Of a stretch of DNA of 64,000 bases, positions 17,534-26,438 are shown in pieces. Position 1 is the first letter of the stretch, and the number at the start of each line of letters is the position of its first letter. Origin of the DNA: Nocardiopsis sp. N85 (GTDB taxonomy: Bacteria; Actinomycetota; Actinomycetes; Streptosporangiales; Streptosporangiaceae). Position numbers and translations under genes: made by a program. Location of the stretch: the NCBI RefSeq assembly GCF_028882275.1, contig NZ_JARBUT010000018.1:1-64000 (forward strand), written 5' to 3'. The notes beneath the pieces are model-generated. The model had not been told where the DNA came from, made no database searches, and saw nothing but the letters and a program-made list of their open reading frames with translations.

Positions 17534-17564
17534 TTGACCTCTACCGCTGTTGAGGTCTTAGCGT
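17534..17564 (+). promoter_or_regulatory. SoxR/MerR-type promoter-operator of the FMN reductase gene
   Basis: The -35 TTGACC (17534-17539) and -10 TAGCGT (17559-17564) are separated by 19 bp, the over-long spacer used by MerR-family activators. An 18-bp element with CCTC and GAGG ends (17538-17555) fills the spacer, the same length and ends as the known SoxR box. The extended arms GACCTC / GAGGTC are also symmetric. No soxR gene is in the window, so the regulator is inferred. Confidence 0.65.
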
Positions 17565-17599
17565 TGGTGCATCTACAGCACGGCACGAGGACCTCATAC

Positions 17600-18187
17600 A
17601 TGGACAACCTTCGGATCGCGGTGATCCTGGGCACGAACCGGAACGGACGCACGGGGCCGGCGGTCTCCCGCTGGTTCGTGGACCTGGCCCGGACCCGGGC
17701 GGACATGGAGATCGACGTCCTGGACGTCGCCGACCTCGCCGACCTGGCCGACCTGGCCGCCGAAGAACGGTACGGACACGGGCACGGCGCCCCGTTGGCG
17801 GACTTCGGCCCCCGGGTGGCGGCGGCCGACGGGTTCGTGGTGCTCACCCCCGAGTACAACCACGGATACCCGGGACCGCTCAAGAGCGCGATCGACTCGG
17901 CCCGCCGGGAGTGGTTCGGCAAGGCGGCGGGGTTCGTCTCCTACGGAGGGATGTCGGGCGGCCTGCGCGCGATCGAACAGTTACGGCTGGTCTTCTCCGA
18001 GCTGCACGTGGCGACGATCCGGGACACGGTGAGCCTGCACAACGCGAGCGCGATGTTCGCCGATGACGGGTCCCCCACCGGAGACCTCTCGGGGGCCGAG
18101 TCCGCGGTGAAGCTCCTGTTGGACGAACTGCGCTGGTGGGCCCTGGCCCTGCGCGAGGCCCGCGAACGACGCTCCTACCCCGCCTGA
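17600..18187 (+). CDS. NADPH-dependent FMN reductase family protein
   Basis: 195 residues with a flavodoxin-like fold. The N-terminal GTNRNGRTG binds the FMN phosphate, and TPEYNHGYPGPLKSAID is the family signature. These enzymes reduce flavins, quinones, chromate or azo dyes with NAD(P)H. A small DLADLADLAD tandem repeat near residue 45 is unusual. The ATG at 17600 lies 36 nt after the -10 hexamer of the SoxR-like promoter. That promoter predicts induction by redox-cycling compounds, as reported for similar Streptomyces SoxR targets. Confidence 0.88.
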   Translation: MDNLRIAVILGTNRNGRTGPAVSRWFVDLARTRADMEIDVLDVADLADLADLAAEERYGHGHGAPLADFGPRVAAADGFVVLTPEYNHGYPGPLKSAIDSARREWFGKAAGFVSYGGMSGGLRAIEQLRLVFSELHVATIRDTVSLHNASAMFADDGSPTGDLSGAESAVKLLLDELRWWALALREARERRSYPA

Positions 18188-18213
18188 GGCGCGCGGAGGG
18201 GCCGGGAACGGTG

Positions 18214-18248
18214 GACGGGGCGGCGCCTCACGGCACCGCCCCGTCTTT
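18214..18248 (+). terminator. Terminator after FMN reductase gene
   Basis: Stem GACGGGGCGG...CCGCCCCGTC (one internal mismatch further in) followed by TTT. Confidence 0.7.
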
Positions 18249-18504
18249 CTACCCCACCAATCACCATCCCCTGATGATCCCCATCATCAAAGGTCTGTTG
18301 GGTGGACGCGACAGCCAGCCCGACAGCGCGTCGCCCACGGTAGCCCCGCACTGACGCGGAGTTCCATGTCCCACGTTCAAAGTAGAAGACCCCGGGCCCG
18401 CTCCGCAGGACTTTGGCGAAAAACCCCGAGAAAAAAATCCCGGCGCACCGGCAAGGGCACCCCGGCACCCGGTACTCGCTCCCGTGGGGGGTAGACACCA
18501 GAGC
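18249..18504. other. Intergenic region before the TIGR01777 gene (256 bp)
   Basis: No supported gene. It holds A-rich patches (GAAAAACCCC, GAGAAAAAAA near 18420-18440) unusual for this sequence, presumably part of the downstream promoter. Confidence 0.35.
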
Positions 18505-19437
18505 ATGAAAGTGGCGATCACGGGCACTTCGGGACTCGTCGGCAGGGTACTGGTCGAGTCGTTGCTCGCCGACGGGCACACGGTCGTGCGCATGGTGCGG
18601 CACGCGCCCCGACCCGTCTACCGTTCACGGCTGGAGGAGGCGGAGTGGCGTCCGGAACAGGGGCGCGTGGACACCGTGGCCCTGCACGGGGCCGACGCCG
18701 TGGTGCACCTGGCCGGCGCGCCGTTGGGCCCCTCCCTGTGGACCCGGCAGCGGCGGGCGCTCATCCGCCGCAGCAGGGTGCGCGGAACCAGGACCCTGGC
18801 CAAGGCCCTGGCCGGGATGGACACCCCTCCCCCACGGCTGCTGACCGCCTCCGGGATGCAGTACTACGGGGACACCGGCGGCCGGGTGGTCACCGAGGCG
18901 GATCCGCCGGGCGCCGGCTTCCTGGCGGACATCTGCCGGGACTGGGAGGGGGCGGCCGCCCCCGCGGTGGCCGCCGGCATCCCCACCGCCCACCTGCGGT
19001 TGGCGGTGGTGCTGGACCGCTCCGGCGGCTACCTCAGATCGGTGCTGCCGCTGTACCGGGCGGGACTGGGCGGCCGGATCGGATCGGGGGCCCAGTACAT
19101 GACGTGGATCGCGATGCGCGACGCCGTGGGCGTGATCCGGTTCCTGCTGGAGCGCCCCGGGATCACCGGTCCGATCAACACCTGCGCGCCCGAACCGGTG
19201 AGCAACGCCGCCTTCACCGAGGCGCTGGCGGGCGTCCTGGACCGGCCGGCGATCCTCCGGGTGCCGGCGACGGCGCTGCGGGCGACCCTGGGCGACTACG
19301 CGGAGGAGACCGCCCTCCTCGATCTGAGGGGGCGTCCGGAACGTCTGCTCCAGGCGGGTTATTCCTTCACACTTCCCACCATCGACAGTGCGCTATCCGA
19401 CATCCTGGCCAGACCGGTGTCCTCGCCCGGCGCGTAA
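18505..19437 (+). CDS. TIGR01777-family NAD-dependent epimerase-like protein
   Basis: 310 residues of the extended SDR superfamily, TIGR01777 (YfcH-like). The dinucleotide motif GTSGLVG is at the N-terminus (MKVAITGTSGLVGRVL), with VVHLAGAPL, the SAxxYYG-like ASGMQYYGD motif and a C-terminal region ending in LLQAGYSFTLP typical of the family. The biochemical role is not established. It lies between sucB and lipB, a neighbourhood shared with other actinomycetes. The stop codon TAA is part of the lipB -10 hexamer. Confidence 0.88.
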   Translation: MKVAITGTSGLVGRVLVESLLADGHTVVRMVRHAPRPVYRSRLEEAEWRPEQGRVDTVALHGADAVVHLAGAPLGPSLWTRQRRALIRRSRVRGTRTLAKALAGMDTPPPRLLTASGMQYYGDTGGRVVTEADPPGAGFLADICRDWEGAAAPAVAAGIPTAHLRLAVVLDRSGGYLRSVLPLYRAGLGGRIGSGAQYMTWIAMRDAVGVIRFLLERPGITGPINTCAPEPVSNAAFTEALAGVLDRPAILRVPATALRATLGDYAEETALLDLRGRPERLLQAGYSFTLPTIDSALSDILARPVSSPGA

Positions 19438-19440
19438 AGT
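19435..19440 (+). promoter_or_regulatory. -10 hexamer TAAAGT, leaderless start of lipB
   Basis: TAAAGT contains the TAA stop of the preceding gene and ends six bases before the lipB GTG at 19447. Confidence 0.55.
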
Positions 19441-19446
19441 GAGTGT

Positions 19447-20154
19447 GTGAGTGATCTCGTTTACGCATGGCTCGGCGACACCCCCGTCCCTTACCACCAG
19501 GGCTGGGACCTGCAAAAGCGGCTCCACGAGCGCCGCGTCGCCGACGAGGTGGCCGACACCGTCCTGCTCTTGGAGCACGAACCGGTGTACACGGCGGGCA
19601 AGCGCACCGGGAAGTGGGATCGTCCCATGTCCGACCCCGGCGCGCCGGTCGTGGACATCGACAGGGGCGGCAAGATCACCTGGCACGGACCCGGCCAGCT
19701 CACGGTGTACCCCATCGTGCGGCTGTCGGACCCCATCGACGTGATCGCCTACGTCCGGATGCTGGAGGAGGCGATCCTCCGCACCATCGCGGAGTACGGC
19801 CTCACCGGCCGGCGGGTCGAGGGGCGCACCGGGGTGTGGCTGGACGCCGACCCCGAGCGCGGCCTCGCCGAACGCAAGATCGCCGCGATCGGCTGCCGGA
19901 TCGCCCGCGGGGTCGGGATGCACGGGCTCGCCGTGAACTGCAACAATGACATGTCGTGGTTCGACCGGATCGTCCCCTGCGGTATCTCCGACGCCGGGGT
20001 CACCTCGCTCACCGCCGAACTCGGCCGTGACGTCACGGTCGCCGATGCGCGGCCGCTGATGGAACGCCACCTGGCGGACGTCTTCGGTGCGAAGGAGTAC
20101 GGCCACATCGACGGCGCCGGACTGTTGGCCGGTCCCGTCACCGCCCGAGGATGA
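19447..20154 (+). CDS. lipB: Octanoyl-[acyl carrier protein]:protein octanoyltransferase
   Basis: 235 residues. LipB moves octanoate from ACP to the lipoyl-domain lysine, the first step of lipoate formation. The signature [17 protein letters not shown] is at about residues 74-90, the catalytic Lys lies in AERKIAAIG and the catalytic Cys in [11 protein letters not shown]. The GTG at 19447 sits immediately after a -10 hexamer, so it is probably translated leaderless. It is followed by lipA; the nearby E2 gene product is the likely recipient. Confidence 0.96.
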   Translation: MSDLVYAWLGDTPVPYHQGWDLQKRLHERRVADEVADTVLLLEHEPVYTAGKRTGKWDRPMSDPGAPVVDIDRGGKITWHGPGQLTVYPIVRLSDPIDVIAYVRMLEEAILRTIAEYGLTGRRVEGRTGVWLDADPERGLAERKIAAIGCRIARGVGMHGLAVNCNNDMSWFDRIVPCGISDAGVTSLTAELGRDVTVADARPLMERHLADVFGAKEYGHIDGAGLLAGPVTARG

Positions 20155-20239
20155 CACACCACACCATGAGCCGGTCCCCGCACCCCGCCCTCACGAAGGG
20201 CATCCGGGTCCGCGGGGCACAGAAGGGAACGGGTTCACG

Positions 20240-21187
20240 TTGACCATCGCTCCTGAGGGTCGCCGCCTGCTGCGCGTGGAGGCGCGCAACAGTGAGACCC
20301 CCATCGAGAAGAAGCCGCCGTGGATCAAGATCAAGGCGCACATGGGGCCCGAGTACACCGAGCTGCGCTCACTGGTGAAGACCGAGGGTCTGCACACGGT
20401 GTGCCAGGAGGCCGGCTGCCCCAACATCTACGAGTGCTGGGAGGACCGCGAGGCCACCTTCCTCATCGGCGGCGACCAGTGCACCCGTCGCTGTGACTTC
20501 TGCCAGATCGCCACCGGCAAGCCCAGCGCGCTGGACCGCATGGAGCCGACCAAGGTCGCCGAGTCGGTCAAGACCATGGAGCTGCGCTACGCCACCATCA
20601 CCGGCGTGGCCCGGGACGACCTGGAGGACGGCGGCGCCTGGCTGTACGCCGAGACGGTCCGCAAGATCCACGAGCTGAACCCGGGCACCGGCGTCGAGTT
20701 GCTCATCCCGGACTTCAACGCCGACCCCGACCAGTTGGCCGAGGTCTTCGGGTCCCGCCCGGAGGTGCTGGCGCACAACGTGGAGACGGTGCCGCGGATC
20801 TTCAAGCGCATCCGCCCCGGCTTCCGCTACGAGCGCTCCCTGGAGGTCATCACCAAGGCGCGCGAGGACGGTCTGGTCACCAAGTCGAACCTGATCCTGG
20901 GCATGGGCGAGACCCGTGAGGAGATCGGCGAGGCGATGCGCGACCTGCACGAGGCCGGCTGCGACCTGCTGACCATCACCCAGTACCTGCGTCCCTCCAA
21001 GCTGCACCACCCGATCGACCGGTGGGTCAAGCCGCAGGAGTTCGTGGAGCTGGGCGAGGAGGCCGAGGAGATCGGCTTCGCCGGGGTCATGTCCGGTCCG
21101 CTGGTGCGCTCCTCCTACCGCGCCGGACGCCTGTACCAGCAGGCGCGTGAGAAGCGTGACGCCGAGGCCGCCGCACTGACGAAGTAG
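20240..21187 (+). CDS. lipA: Lipoyl synthase (radical SAM)
   Basis: 315 residues. LipA inserts two sulfurs into the octanoyl chain on lipoyl domains. The auxiliary cluster motif [12 protein letters not shown] (C-x4-C-x5-C) and the radical-SAM motif CTRRCDFC are both present; the C-terminal [10 protein letters not shown] is also family-typical. The likely start is TTG at 20240 (TTG-ACC-ATC), preceded by GAAGGG, giving the length of Streptomyces LipA. Frames further upstream overlap lipB and are unlike the family. Acts directly after LipB. Confidence 0.95.
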   Translation: MTIAPEGRRLLRVEARNSETPIEKKPPWIKIKAHMGPEYTELRSLVKTEGLHTVCQEAGCPNIYECWEDREATFLIGGDQCTRRCDFCQIATGKPSALDRMEPTKVAESVKTMELRYATITGVARDDLEDGGAWLYAETVRKIHELNPGTGVELLIPDFNADPDQLAEVFGSRPEVLAHNVETVPRIFKRIRPGFRYERSLEVITKAREDGLVTKSNLILGMGETREEIGEAMRDLHEAGCDLLTITQYLRPSKLHHPIDRWVKPQEFVELGEEAEEIGFAGVMSGPLVRSSYRAGRLYQQAREKRDAEAAALTK

Positions 21188-21224
21188 CACGTAACGGGCT
21201 TTCCGCCCGAGTCGTGACCAAGCT

Positions 21225-21252
21225 GGAACGGTGGCCCCAGGGCCACCGTTCC
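21225..21252 (+). terminator. Terminator after lipA
   Basis: 13-bp perfect stem GGAACGGTGGCCC / GGGCCACCGTTCC. Confidence 0.75.
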
Positions 21253-21410
21253 GCGCACCCGGGTCCCGACGCATATCCTGGTGGTCCGGAGGCGCCCGAA
21301 AGTGGCGCCGGAGGGCGCCGCACGAGGTCGACCGCGTAGAAGGAGGCAAGGCAGCTTCGGGATCTCCGTCCCCGCCGACCGTACGTCGGTGCGCGCTGCC
21401 TGAGAGCACG

Positions 21411-22130
21411 ATGGCGAAAAAGGGTTCCGAGAGCACAGCACCCGCAGAGGGCAAAGAGAAGAAGGAGCCCGGTCGGCTCAAGCAGATCGGCATGGTCGCC
21501 AAGGTCGTCCATCGCCAGAGCCCCCGCAGCATTCCGCTCGCCGCCGGCGTGGCGGCCGTCATCCTCGCGGTGTTCGTCGGCATCGGCATCTGGACCGGCT
21601 CCTGGATCCTGTGGCCGCTGACCGGCCTGCCGATCGCCCTGCTGGTCGGTTTCATCATCTTCACCCGTTCGGCACAGCGCGTGCAGTACCAGATCCTGGA
21701 CGGCCAGCTGGGCGCGGGCGCGGCGATCCTGGACAACATGCGCGGCAACTGGGTGACCGAGTTCGCCGTGAACGCCAACCGCCAGCAGGACGTGGTGCAC
21801 CGTGTGGTGGGCCGCCCCGGCATCATCCTGATCGGCGAGGGCGAGCCCGGCCGGCTCAAGTCGCTCATCGCCGCCGAGAAGAAGCGCGTCTCCCGGGTGG
21901 CCTACGACATCCCCATCTACGACTACAAGGTGGGCAACGGCGAGGATCAGATCCCGCTGTCCAAGTTGCAGCGCACGCTGGTCAAGCTGCCGCGCAACCT
22001 GGACAAGAAGGAGGTCACACAGCTCAACTACCGGCTGCGAGCGCTGCCCGCCAAGATGCAGATGCCCAAGGGCCCGCTGCCCAAGAACGCCAAGATGCCC
22101 CGCGGCATGCGCGGTCAGATGGGCGGCTGA
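21411..22130 (+). CDS. DUF4191 membrane protein
   Basis: 239 residues. Basic N-terminus, then two adjacent membrane helices at about residues 45-65 (LAAGVAAVILAVFVGIGIW) and 67-88 (WPLTGLPIALLVGFIIF). A cytoplasmic domain (VQYQILDGQLGAGAAILDNM) and a basic, Met/Pro/Lys/Gly-rich tail follow. This is the actinobacterial DUF4191 family, usually found next to lipA; function unknown. The ATG is at 21411. Terminators flank it on both sides. Confidence 0.87.
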   Translation: MAKKGSESTAPAEGKEKKEPGRLKQIGMVAKVVHRQSPRSIPLAAGVAAVILAVFVGIGIWTGSWILWPLTGLPIALLVGFIIFTRSAQRVQYQILDGQLGAGAAILDNMRGNWVTEFAVNANRQQDVVHRVVGRPGIILIGEGEPGRLKSLIAAEKKRVSRVAYDIPIYDYKVGNGEDQIPLSKLQRTLVKLPRNLDKKEVTQLNYRLRALPAKMQMPKGPLPKNAKMPRGMRGQMGG

Positions 22131-22152
22131 GCGCCCCCGGCCTCGCGGTTCG

Positions 22153-22190
22153 AAGGGGGCGGCGCACCGGTTCCGGTGCGCCGCCCCCTT
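22153..22190. terminator. Bidirectional terminator between convergent genes
   Basis: Perfect 18-bp stem from AAGGGGGCGGCGCACC to GGTGCGCCGCCCCCTT with a 2-nt central gap. Lies between the DUF4191 gene and the convergent XRE gene. Confidence 0.85.
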
Positions 22191-22210
22191 CCGTGTGCCC
22201 CCGGACGGCC

Positions 22211-22444
22211 TCAGGACCGTTCGGCGGGCGCGTAGTCGATGAGGTCGCCGGGGCGGCAGTCCAGTTCCCGGCACAGGGCGGCCAGGGTGCTGAACCGGAT
22301 CGCCTTGGCCCGCCCGTTCTTGAGCACCGACAGGTTGACGACGGTGATCCCGACGCGGGCGGCCAGTTCGGTGAGGGTGATCCCGCGCTCGGCGAGCAGT
22401 TCGTCGAGGTGGACGACGATGCCCTCGGCCTCCTCCGGAGGCAT
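22211..22444 (-). CDS. YozG-like XRE-family helix-turn-helix regulator
   Basis: 77 residues, a stand-alone Cro/C1-type DNA-binding domain (LDELLAERGITLTELAARVG then LSVLKNGRAKAIRFSTL). The Cys-rich-like CRELDCRPGDLI ending is typical of YozG regulators. The ATG at 22444 shares one base with the stop of the upstream DUF2975 gene (TGATG), so they are co-translated. Pairs of DUF2975 and YozG-like genes recur in bacteria. It likely autoregulates through the dyad at 23112-23146. Confidence 0.87.
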   Translation of the reverse strand: MPPEEAEGIVVHLDELLAERGITLTELAARVGITVVNLSVLKNGRAKAIRFSTLAALCRELDCRPGDLIDYAPAERS

Positions 22445-23097
22445 CAGACCAGCCCTTGCACGTCGTCGCGCATCAGGGTGCCGCGTCGGAAGATCTCGGC
22501 CAGTCCGGCCAGCAGCAGCCCGACGAAGACGAAGGTGAACCGGATGCCGCCCTCGCCGACGAGGACCACGGAGGCCTCCAGGGTGCCGCTCCCCAGCGCG
22601 GCGGCCGTGAGCACGTCGTTCCGGAACATCTCCACCACCGGGACGAGGATCGCCCCGAGGAGGACGGTGAAGGCGATGATCCGCAACCGGCGGACGTTGG
22701 CACGGACGAAGGGGTCCCCCGCGTCGAGGCTCCGGACGATCCCCAACAGGCCGGCCATCACCACGAGGGTGGCGATCATGGCCAGCAGCGAGGGGAGCAC
22801 CAGGAGGAGCCGCTGCGCCGTCGTGGGGTCGTGGAAGACGAGGGTCATGGTCCCGGCGGCCTCGACCGTGTGGTCGGCGTCGGCCGTGCTGACGGGGGGT
22901 GCGGTGTCGGGGACGCCGTCGGGGATCGGAACGGTGATGGCGTTGATCGGCACGCCGCCCCCGGCGGGCAACAGCGGGGTGATCCACACCAGGGCGTAGA
23001 GGGTGGCCAGGCCGGCGAACACGAGGCCGATGACGAGAACGCATCGAGTGATGACCGCATCGCTGCGGCTCCATCGGAGAGGCGACCTCTCGGACAT
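22444..23097 (-). CDS. DUF2975 membrane protein
   Basis: 217 residues with about four membrane helices: residues 16-40, 95-118, 140-158 and 185-205. The loop between helices 1 and 2 is extracytoplasmic and Pro/Asp/Thr-rich. The family DUF2975 is usually encoded with a YozG-type regulator; its role is unknown. GGGAG precedes the ATG at 23097. First gene of a two-gene operon. Confidence 0.84.
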   Translation of the reverse strand: MSERSPLRWSRSDAVITRCVLVIGLVFAGLATLYALVWITPLLPAGGGVPINAITVPIPDGVPDTAPPVSTADADHTVEAAGTMTLVFHDPTTAQRLLLVLPSLLAMIATLVVMAGLLGIVRSLDAGDPFVRANVRRLRIIAFTVLLGAILVPVVEMFRNDVLTAAALGSGTLEASVVLVGEGGIRFTFVFVGLLLAGLAEIFRRGTLMRDDVQGLV

Positions 23098-23111
23098 GCC
23101 CCACTCCCTTT

Positions 23112-23146
23112 CTTATCGTTTTTCGATATTAACGATAAACGATAAG
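23112..23146 (-). promoter_or_regulatory. Operator dyad upstream of DUF2975-XRE operon
   Basis: Perfect 10-bp inverted repeat CTTATCGTTT / AAACGATAAG, with a nested ATCG/CGAT dyad (TTCGATATTAACGAT) in the 15-nt spacer. That makes four related half-sites in 35 bp of AT-rich DNA immediately upstream of the ribosome-binding site. Expected target of the XRE protein. Confidence 0.7.
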
Positions 23147-23233
23147 TGGAGTGGTCGCCACCCCCGGACACGGACGAGGCCCCCGGAGCGTCCGTGGACG
23201 CCCTGAGGGCCTCGATCGTGCTGGGGAGGGGCG

Positions 23234-24694
23234 CTATCCGCAGTCGACCCTCTCCTCGGCCGAGGTAACGCCCAGGCCGGCCAACGGGTCCTCCTCGGAC
23301 TCCTCGTCGTCACCGCCGCCGGAGTCCGCACCGTCCGGTTCGACGCTCTGCCAGTCGGAGCCCATCACGAGTTCCAGCGAGCCGGAGAGGTCGGTGGCCT
23401 CCTCGATCGCGGCGCCGCTGACGAGCACGTCGGCGAGGGCCGCGGCCTTCGCCTCCTCGCCGGGAGCGTGGTAGACCGTGGTCTGCCCCGGGGCCCGCGT
23501 CGTGGGGTTGCCCGATCCGGTGACCGTGAAGCCGAGGCCGGCCAGGAGCGGCTCGACCTGGGCGGCCAGCCCCGGGGTGCCCTCGTTGTTGACGATGTGC
23601 ACCGACACCTCGGAGGGGGAGACGGACTCCTCGGCGGATTCTCCGGCCTCCTCCCCGCCCTCGTCCTTCTCCTCCGGATCGGAGGTGGCCTCTCCGGCGG
23701 CGATCGCCCCGAACAGCTCCGACGCCTCCGGTTCCCGGAGCTGGACCTTGTCCCTGTTGTTGACGTAGTCGTCGACGGGGACCATCACCATGTTCATCCG
23801 GCCCAGGTCCACGTCGCGCATGGCGATGGCCAGCTCGCCCATCTCGTCGACGGTGAACCCGTCGTCGGTGATGAGACTGTCGGTGACCGAGGCGAAGAAG
23901 TCGTAGAGCGTGGTGGGGCTGGACATGATCTCGCCGGTGGTGACCTTGCGCAGGATCGCCCCGATCATCTCCTGCTGGCGCTTGATGCGGTCGAGGTCAC
24001 TGCCGTTCTCGGTGGTGTCCCGGGAGCGGGCCAGGGCCAGGGCCTGTGTGCCGTCCAGGGTCTGCTGACCGGCCGGGAGGTCGAGCTTGGCGTTCCTGTC
24101 CTGGAGCGGCTCGGGGATGCACATGTCGACCCCGCCGATGGAGTCCACGATGGCCTGGAAGCCGGCGAAGTCGACGATCACCATGTGGTCCAGGTGGACG
24201 TGGGTGATGTCCTCGATGGTCTTGCCCTGACAGTCCAGTCCGCCGAAGAACATGGCGTGGTTGAGCTGGTCCACCGTGCCGGCGGTGACACCGGGCTTGT
24301 CCTCGGCGGGATCGCAGCCGGGGCTCGTGACCATGAGGTCGCGGGGCAGGTTGACCATGGTCACCCCGCCCTTGTCGACGTCGATGTTGACCAGGATCAG
24401 CACGTCGGGCCGGATGCCGTTGGCCTCGTTGAACGCGGCGTCCTCGCCCGCCCGCTCGTCGGTGGCCAGCAGCAGGATGTTGCGGATGCCCTCCACCTGC
24501 GCGGGGCGGTCGCCCCAGGCGTCGGTGTTGATCTGCTCCGTCTGCACCGCCAGGGCGTCGCGGTAGCCGACGTATCCGGTCAGGCTCGCGGCGATGACCA
24601 CGCCGGTCATACCGCAGGCCACCCACTGGCCCGGGGACATCTTCGCCTTCGCGGCCTTCGACCTCGCGGCTTTGGACACGTGTCTGGGAGCCAA
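23234..24694 (-). CDS. LytR-CpsA-Psr (LCP) family cell-wall ligase with LytR_C domain
   Basis: 486 residues. One membrane helix lies at about residues 25-45, then the LCP domain (DVLILVNIDVDKGGVTMVNLPRD motif region about 96-118, with IDSIGGVDMCIPEPLQD and ALALARSRDT). A Glu-rich linker leads to a C-terminal LytR_C domain (VSVHIVNNEGTPGLAAQVEP). LCP enzymes attach teichoic acid-like polymers or glycans to peptidoglycan from polyprenyl-phosphate donors. The start is uncertain: TTG at 24694 or GTG at 24679. It is the downstream member of a tandem pair. Confidence 0.9.
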   Translation of the reverse strand: MAPRHVSKAARSKAAKAKMSPGQWVACGMTGVVIAASLTGYVGYRDALAVQTEQINTDAWGDRPAQVEGIRNILLLATDERAGEDAAFNEANGIRPDVLILVNIDVDKGGVTMVNLPRDLMVTSPGCDPAEDKPGVTAGTVDQLNHAMFFGGLDCQGKTIEDITHVHLDHMVIVDFAGFQAIVDSIGGVDMCIPEPLQDRNAKLDLPAGQQTLDGTQALALARSRDTTENGSDLDRIKRQQEMIGAILRKVTTGEIMSSPTTLYDFFASVTDSLITDDGFTVDEMGELAIAMRDVDLGRMNMVMVPVDDYVNNRDKVQLREPEASELFGAIAAGEATSDPEEKDEGGEEAGESAEESVSPSEVSVHIVNNEGTPGLAAQVEPLLAGLGFTVTGSGNPTTRAPGQTTVYHAPGEEAKAAALADVLVSGAAIEEATDLSGSLELVMGSDWQSVEPDGADSGGGDDEESEEDPLAGLGVTSAEERVDCG

Positions 24695-24789
24695 AAGGGC
24701 ACCTGCGATCCGTTCAGGGACAAGGGAGGGGGGCGACCGAGACCGGCGCGCAGCGGGGGATCACGCCGAGATCACGGTCGAGCGCTAGC

Positions 24790-24819
24790 ACGGTACGCCT
24801 TGGGACAGGTTTCGGTCAA
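24790..24819 (-). promoter_or_regulatory. Sigma-70-type promoter for the downstream LCP gene
   Basis: On the minus strand TTGACC and TACCGT are 18 bp apart, about 95 bp upstream of the LCP start. This implies the second LCP gene can be transcribed independently of the first. Confidence 0.6.
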
Positions 24820-24861
24820 GTGAGGGCAATGAGCCCCAATGACCGGAACACCCCTCGCGGG

Positions 24862-26286
24862 TCAGCAGACGCTCTCCGGCTCCTCCTCCGCGGTGATCCC
24901 GCCCAGGTCCTCGGTGACCGAGAGCCCCGGTCCCGTCGCGTCGCCCTTGAAACCGCTCCAGTCCGGGCCGATGACCAGCTCCAGGGTCCCGGTCAGCCCG
25001 GAGGCCTCCTCGGTGACCGCGTTCTCCAGCGACTTCGCCAGCAGGTCGGCGGCGGCCTCCTGGCCGGTCGCGTAGTAGACGGTCGTGACCGAGGGGAAGC
25101 GCACCTCGGGGTTGCCCGTGCCGGTGACCACGTAGCCGTCGGAGGTCAACCGATCGGCGGCCTGGCCGGCCAGGCCCTCGATGTCGGTCCCGTTGAGCAC
25201 CTGCACGGAGGTCTCGGCGGGAGCGGGCGCCGCGGGCGCGTCATCGCTCTCCTCCTTCTCCTCCTCGCCGACGTCGGAGAGGTCCGTTCCGGAGTTGATC
25301 GCCTGGAAGAGCTCGGTGGCCGCCGGCTCGCTGAGCGCCAACCGGTTGGGGTCGGCCGGGTGCTGACCGTTGGGCACGGTGACGAACTGGACCTTCTTCA
25401 GATCGACCTCGCGCATGGAGATCGCGAGGTCGGTCATCGTGTCGATGGTGAGCCCGTCGTCGGTGGTGACCGAATCGGTGACCGCGCCCAGGAAGTTGGT
25501 GATCGTCAGCGGGCTGGTCATCACCTCGCTGCTGAGGACCTGGCGCAGCATGGCGCCCATGAACTGCTGCTGGCGCTCGATGCGGGACAGGTCGCTGCCG
25601 TCGCCCTGTCCGTACCGGGAGCGCACGTACCCGAGGGACTGCTCGCCGTCGAGGGTCTGCTCACCGGCTTCGAGCGTCAGGTGGGCCTTGGGGTCGTCGA
25701 TCGGCCCGGGGATGCACATGTCGACGCCGCCGAGGGCGTCCACCATGTCCTTGAACCCGGTGAAGTCCATCATCACGAAGTGGTCCAGGTGCACCTCGGT
25801 GACCTGCTCGACCGCGTTCCACTGGCAGCCCACGCCGCCGAAGGTCATCGCCGAGTTGATCATGCCGCTCTGGGCGACCATCCCCTCGTAACCCTCGGTC
25901 GCCTCACAGCCGGGCAGGTCCACGACCAGGTCGCGGGGCAGGTTGACCATGGTGACGGTGCCGTTGTCGACGTTGATGCTGGCGATGAGCATCATGTCGG
26001 GGCGCGCGCCCTCGACCACCCCGTAGTTGGCGTTCTCCCCCGAGCGCACGTCGGAACCGATGACGAGCAGGTTCATCACGCCCTCGACGCTGGTGGGCCG
26101 GTCCCACTCGTCGGTGTCGACCTGCGTCGTGGTGATGTTGTTGACGATGCCCTGGTACCACATGTAGCCGCCCAGGCTCGCCATGATCGACAGCGCGGTG
26201 ACGGCACAGGCGACCCACTGGCCCGCGGACAACCGGATGGTGTCGAGCACGCCGGCGGGGCGGGGGGCGGAACGTTTTCCAGCCAT
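24862..26286 (-). CDS. LytR-CpsA-Psr (LCP) family cell-wall ligase with LytR_C domain
   Basis: 474 residues with the same architecture as its neighbour: short cytoplasmic tail, one helix at about residues 22-44, LCP domain (TVTMVNLPRDLVVDLPG; DALGGVDMCIPGPIDDP; LGYVRSRYGQGDGSDLSRIERQ), acidic linker, LytR_C domain. Conserved Arg residues in the LCP pocket are visible. It presumably arose by tandem duplication with the 23234-24694 gene. Both proteins should be extracytoplasmic. The ATG is at 26286. Confidence 0.9.
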   Translation of the reverse strand: MAGKRSAPRPAGVLDTIRLSAGQWVACAVTALSIMASLGGYMWYQGIVNNITTTQVDTDEWDRPTSVEGVMNLLVIGSDVRSGENANYGVVEGARPDMMLIASINVDNGTVTMVNLPRDLVVDLPGCEATEGYEGMVAQSGMINSAMTFGGVGCQWNAVEQVTEVHLDHFVMMDFTGFKDMVDALGGVDMCIPGPIDDPKAHLTLEAGEQTLDGEQSLGYVRSRYGQGDGSDLSRIERQQQFMGAMLRQVLSSEVMTSPLTITNFLGAVTDSVTTDDGLTIDTMTDLAISMREVDLKKVQFVTVPNGQHPADPNRLALSEPAATELFQAINSGTDLSDVGEEEKEESDDAPAAPAPAETSVQVLNGTDIEGLAGQAADRLTSDGYVVTGTGNPEVRFPSVTTVYYATGQEAAADLLAKSLENAVTEEASGLTGTLELVIGPDWSGFKGDATGPGLSVTEDLGGITAEEEPESVC

Positions 26287-26438
26287 GCGAACCTTCGAGG
26301 GTGCGGTGAGGCCCGGGAGGGAGCGGACGCGCGGCGCCCGATGAGGGGGTTCACGACCGTCCCGGCACGATGTGACCGAATTCGGATGCTAACAGCACCG
26401 GAGGTGCCGTGAATCCACTCGTGACCTGGGTCGGTACC

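Noticed and set aside
18274-18354. 26-residue plus-strand frame starting MIPIIKGLLGGRDS
   Set aside because: No ribosome-binding site or -10 close to it and too short to judge by composition. It could be a peptide gene, but nothing supports it.
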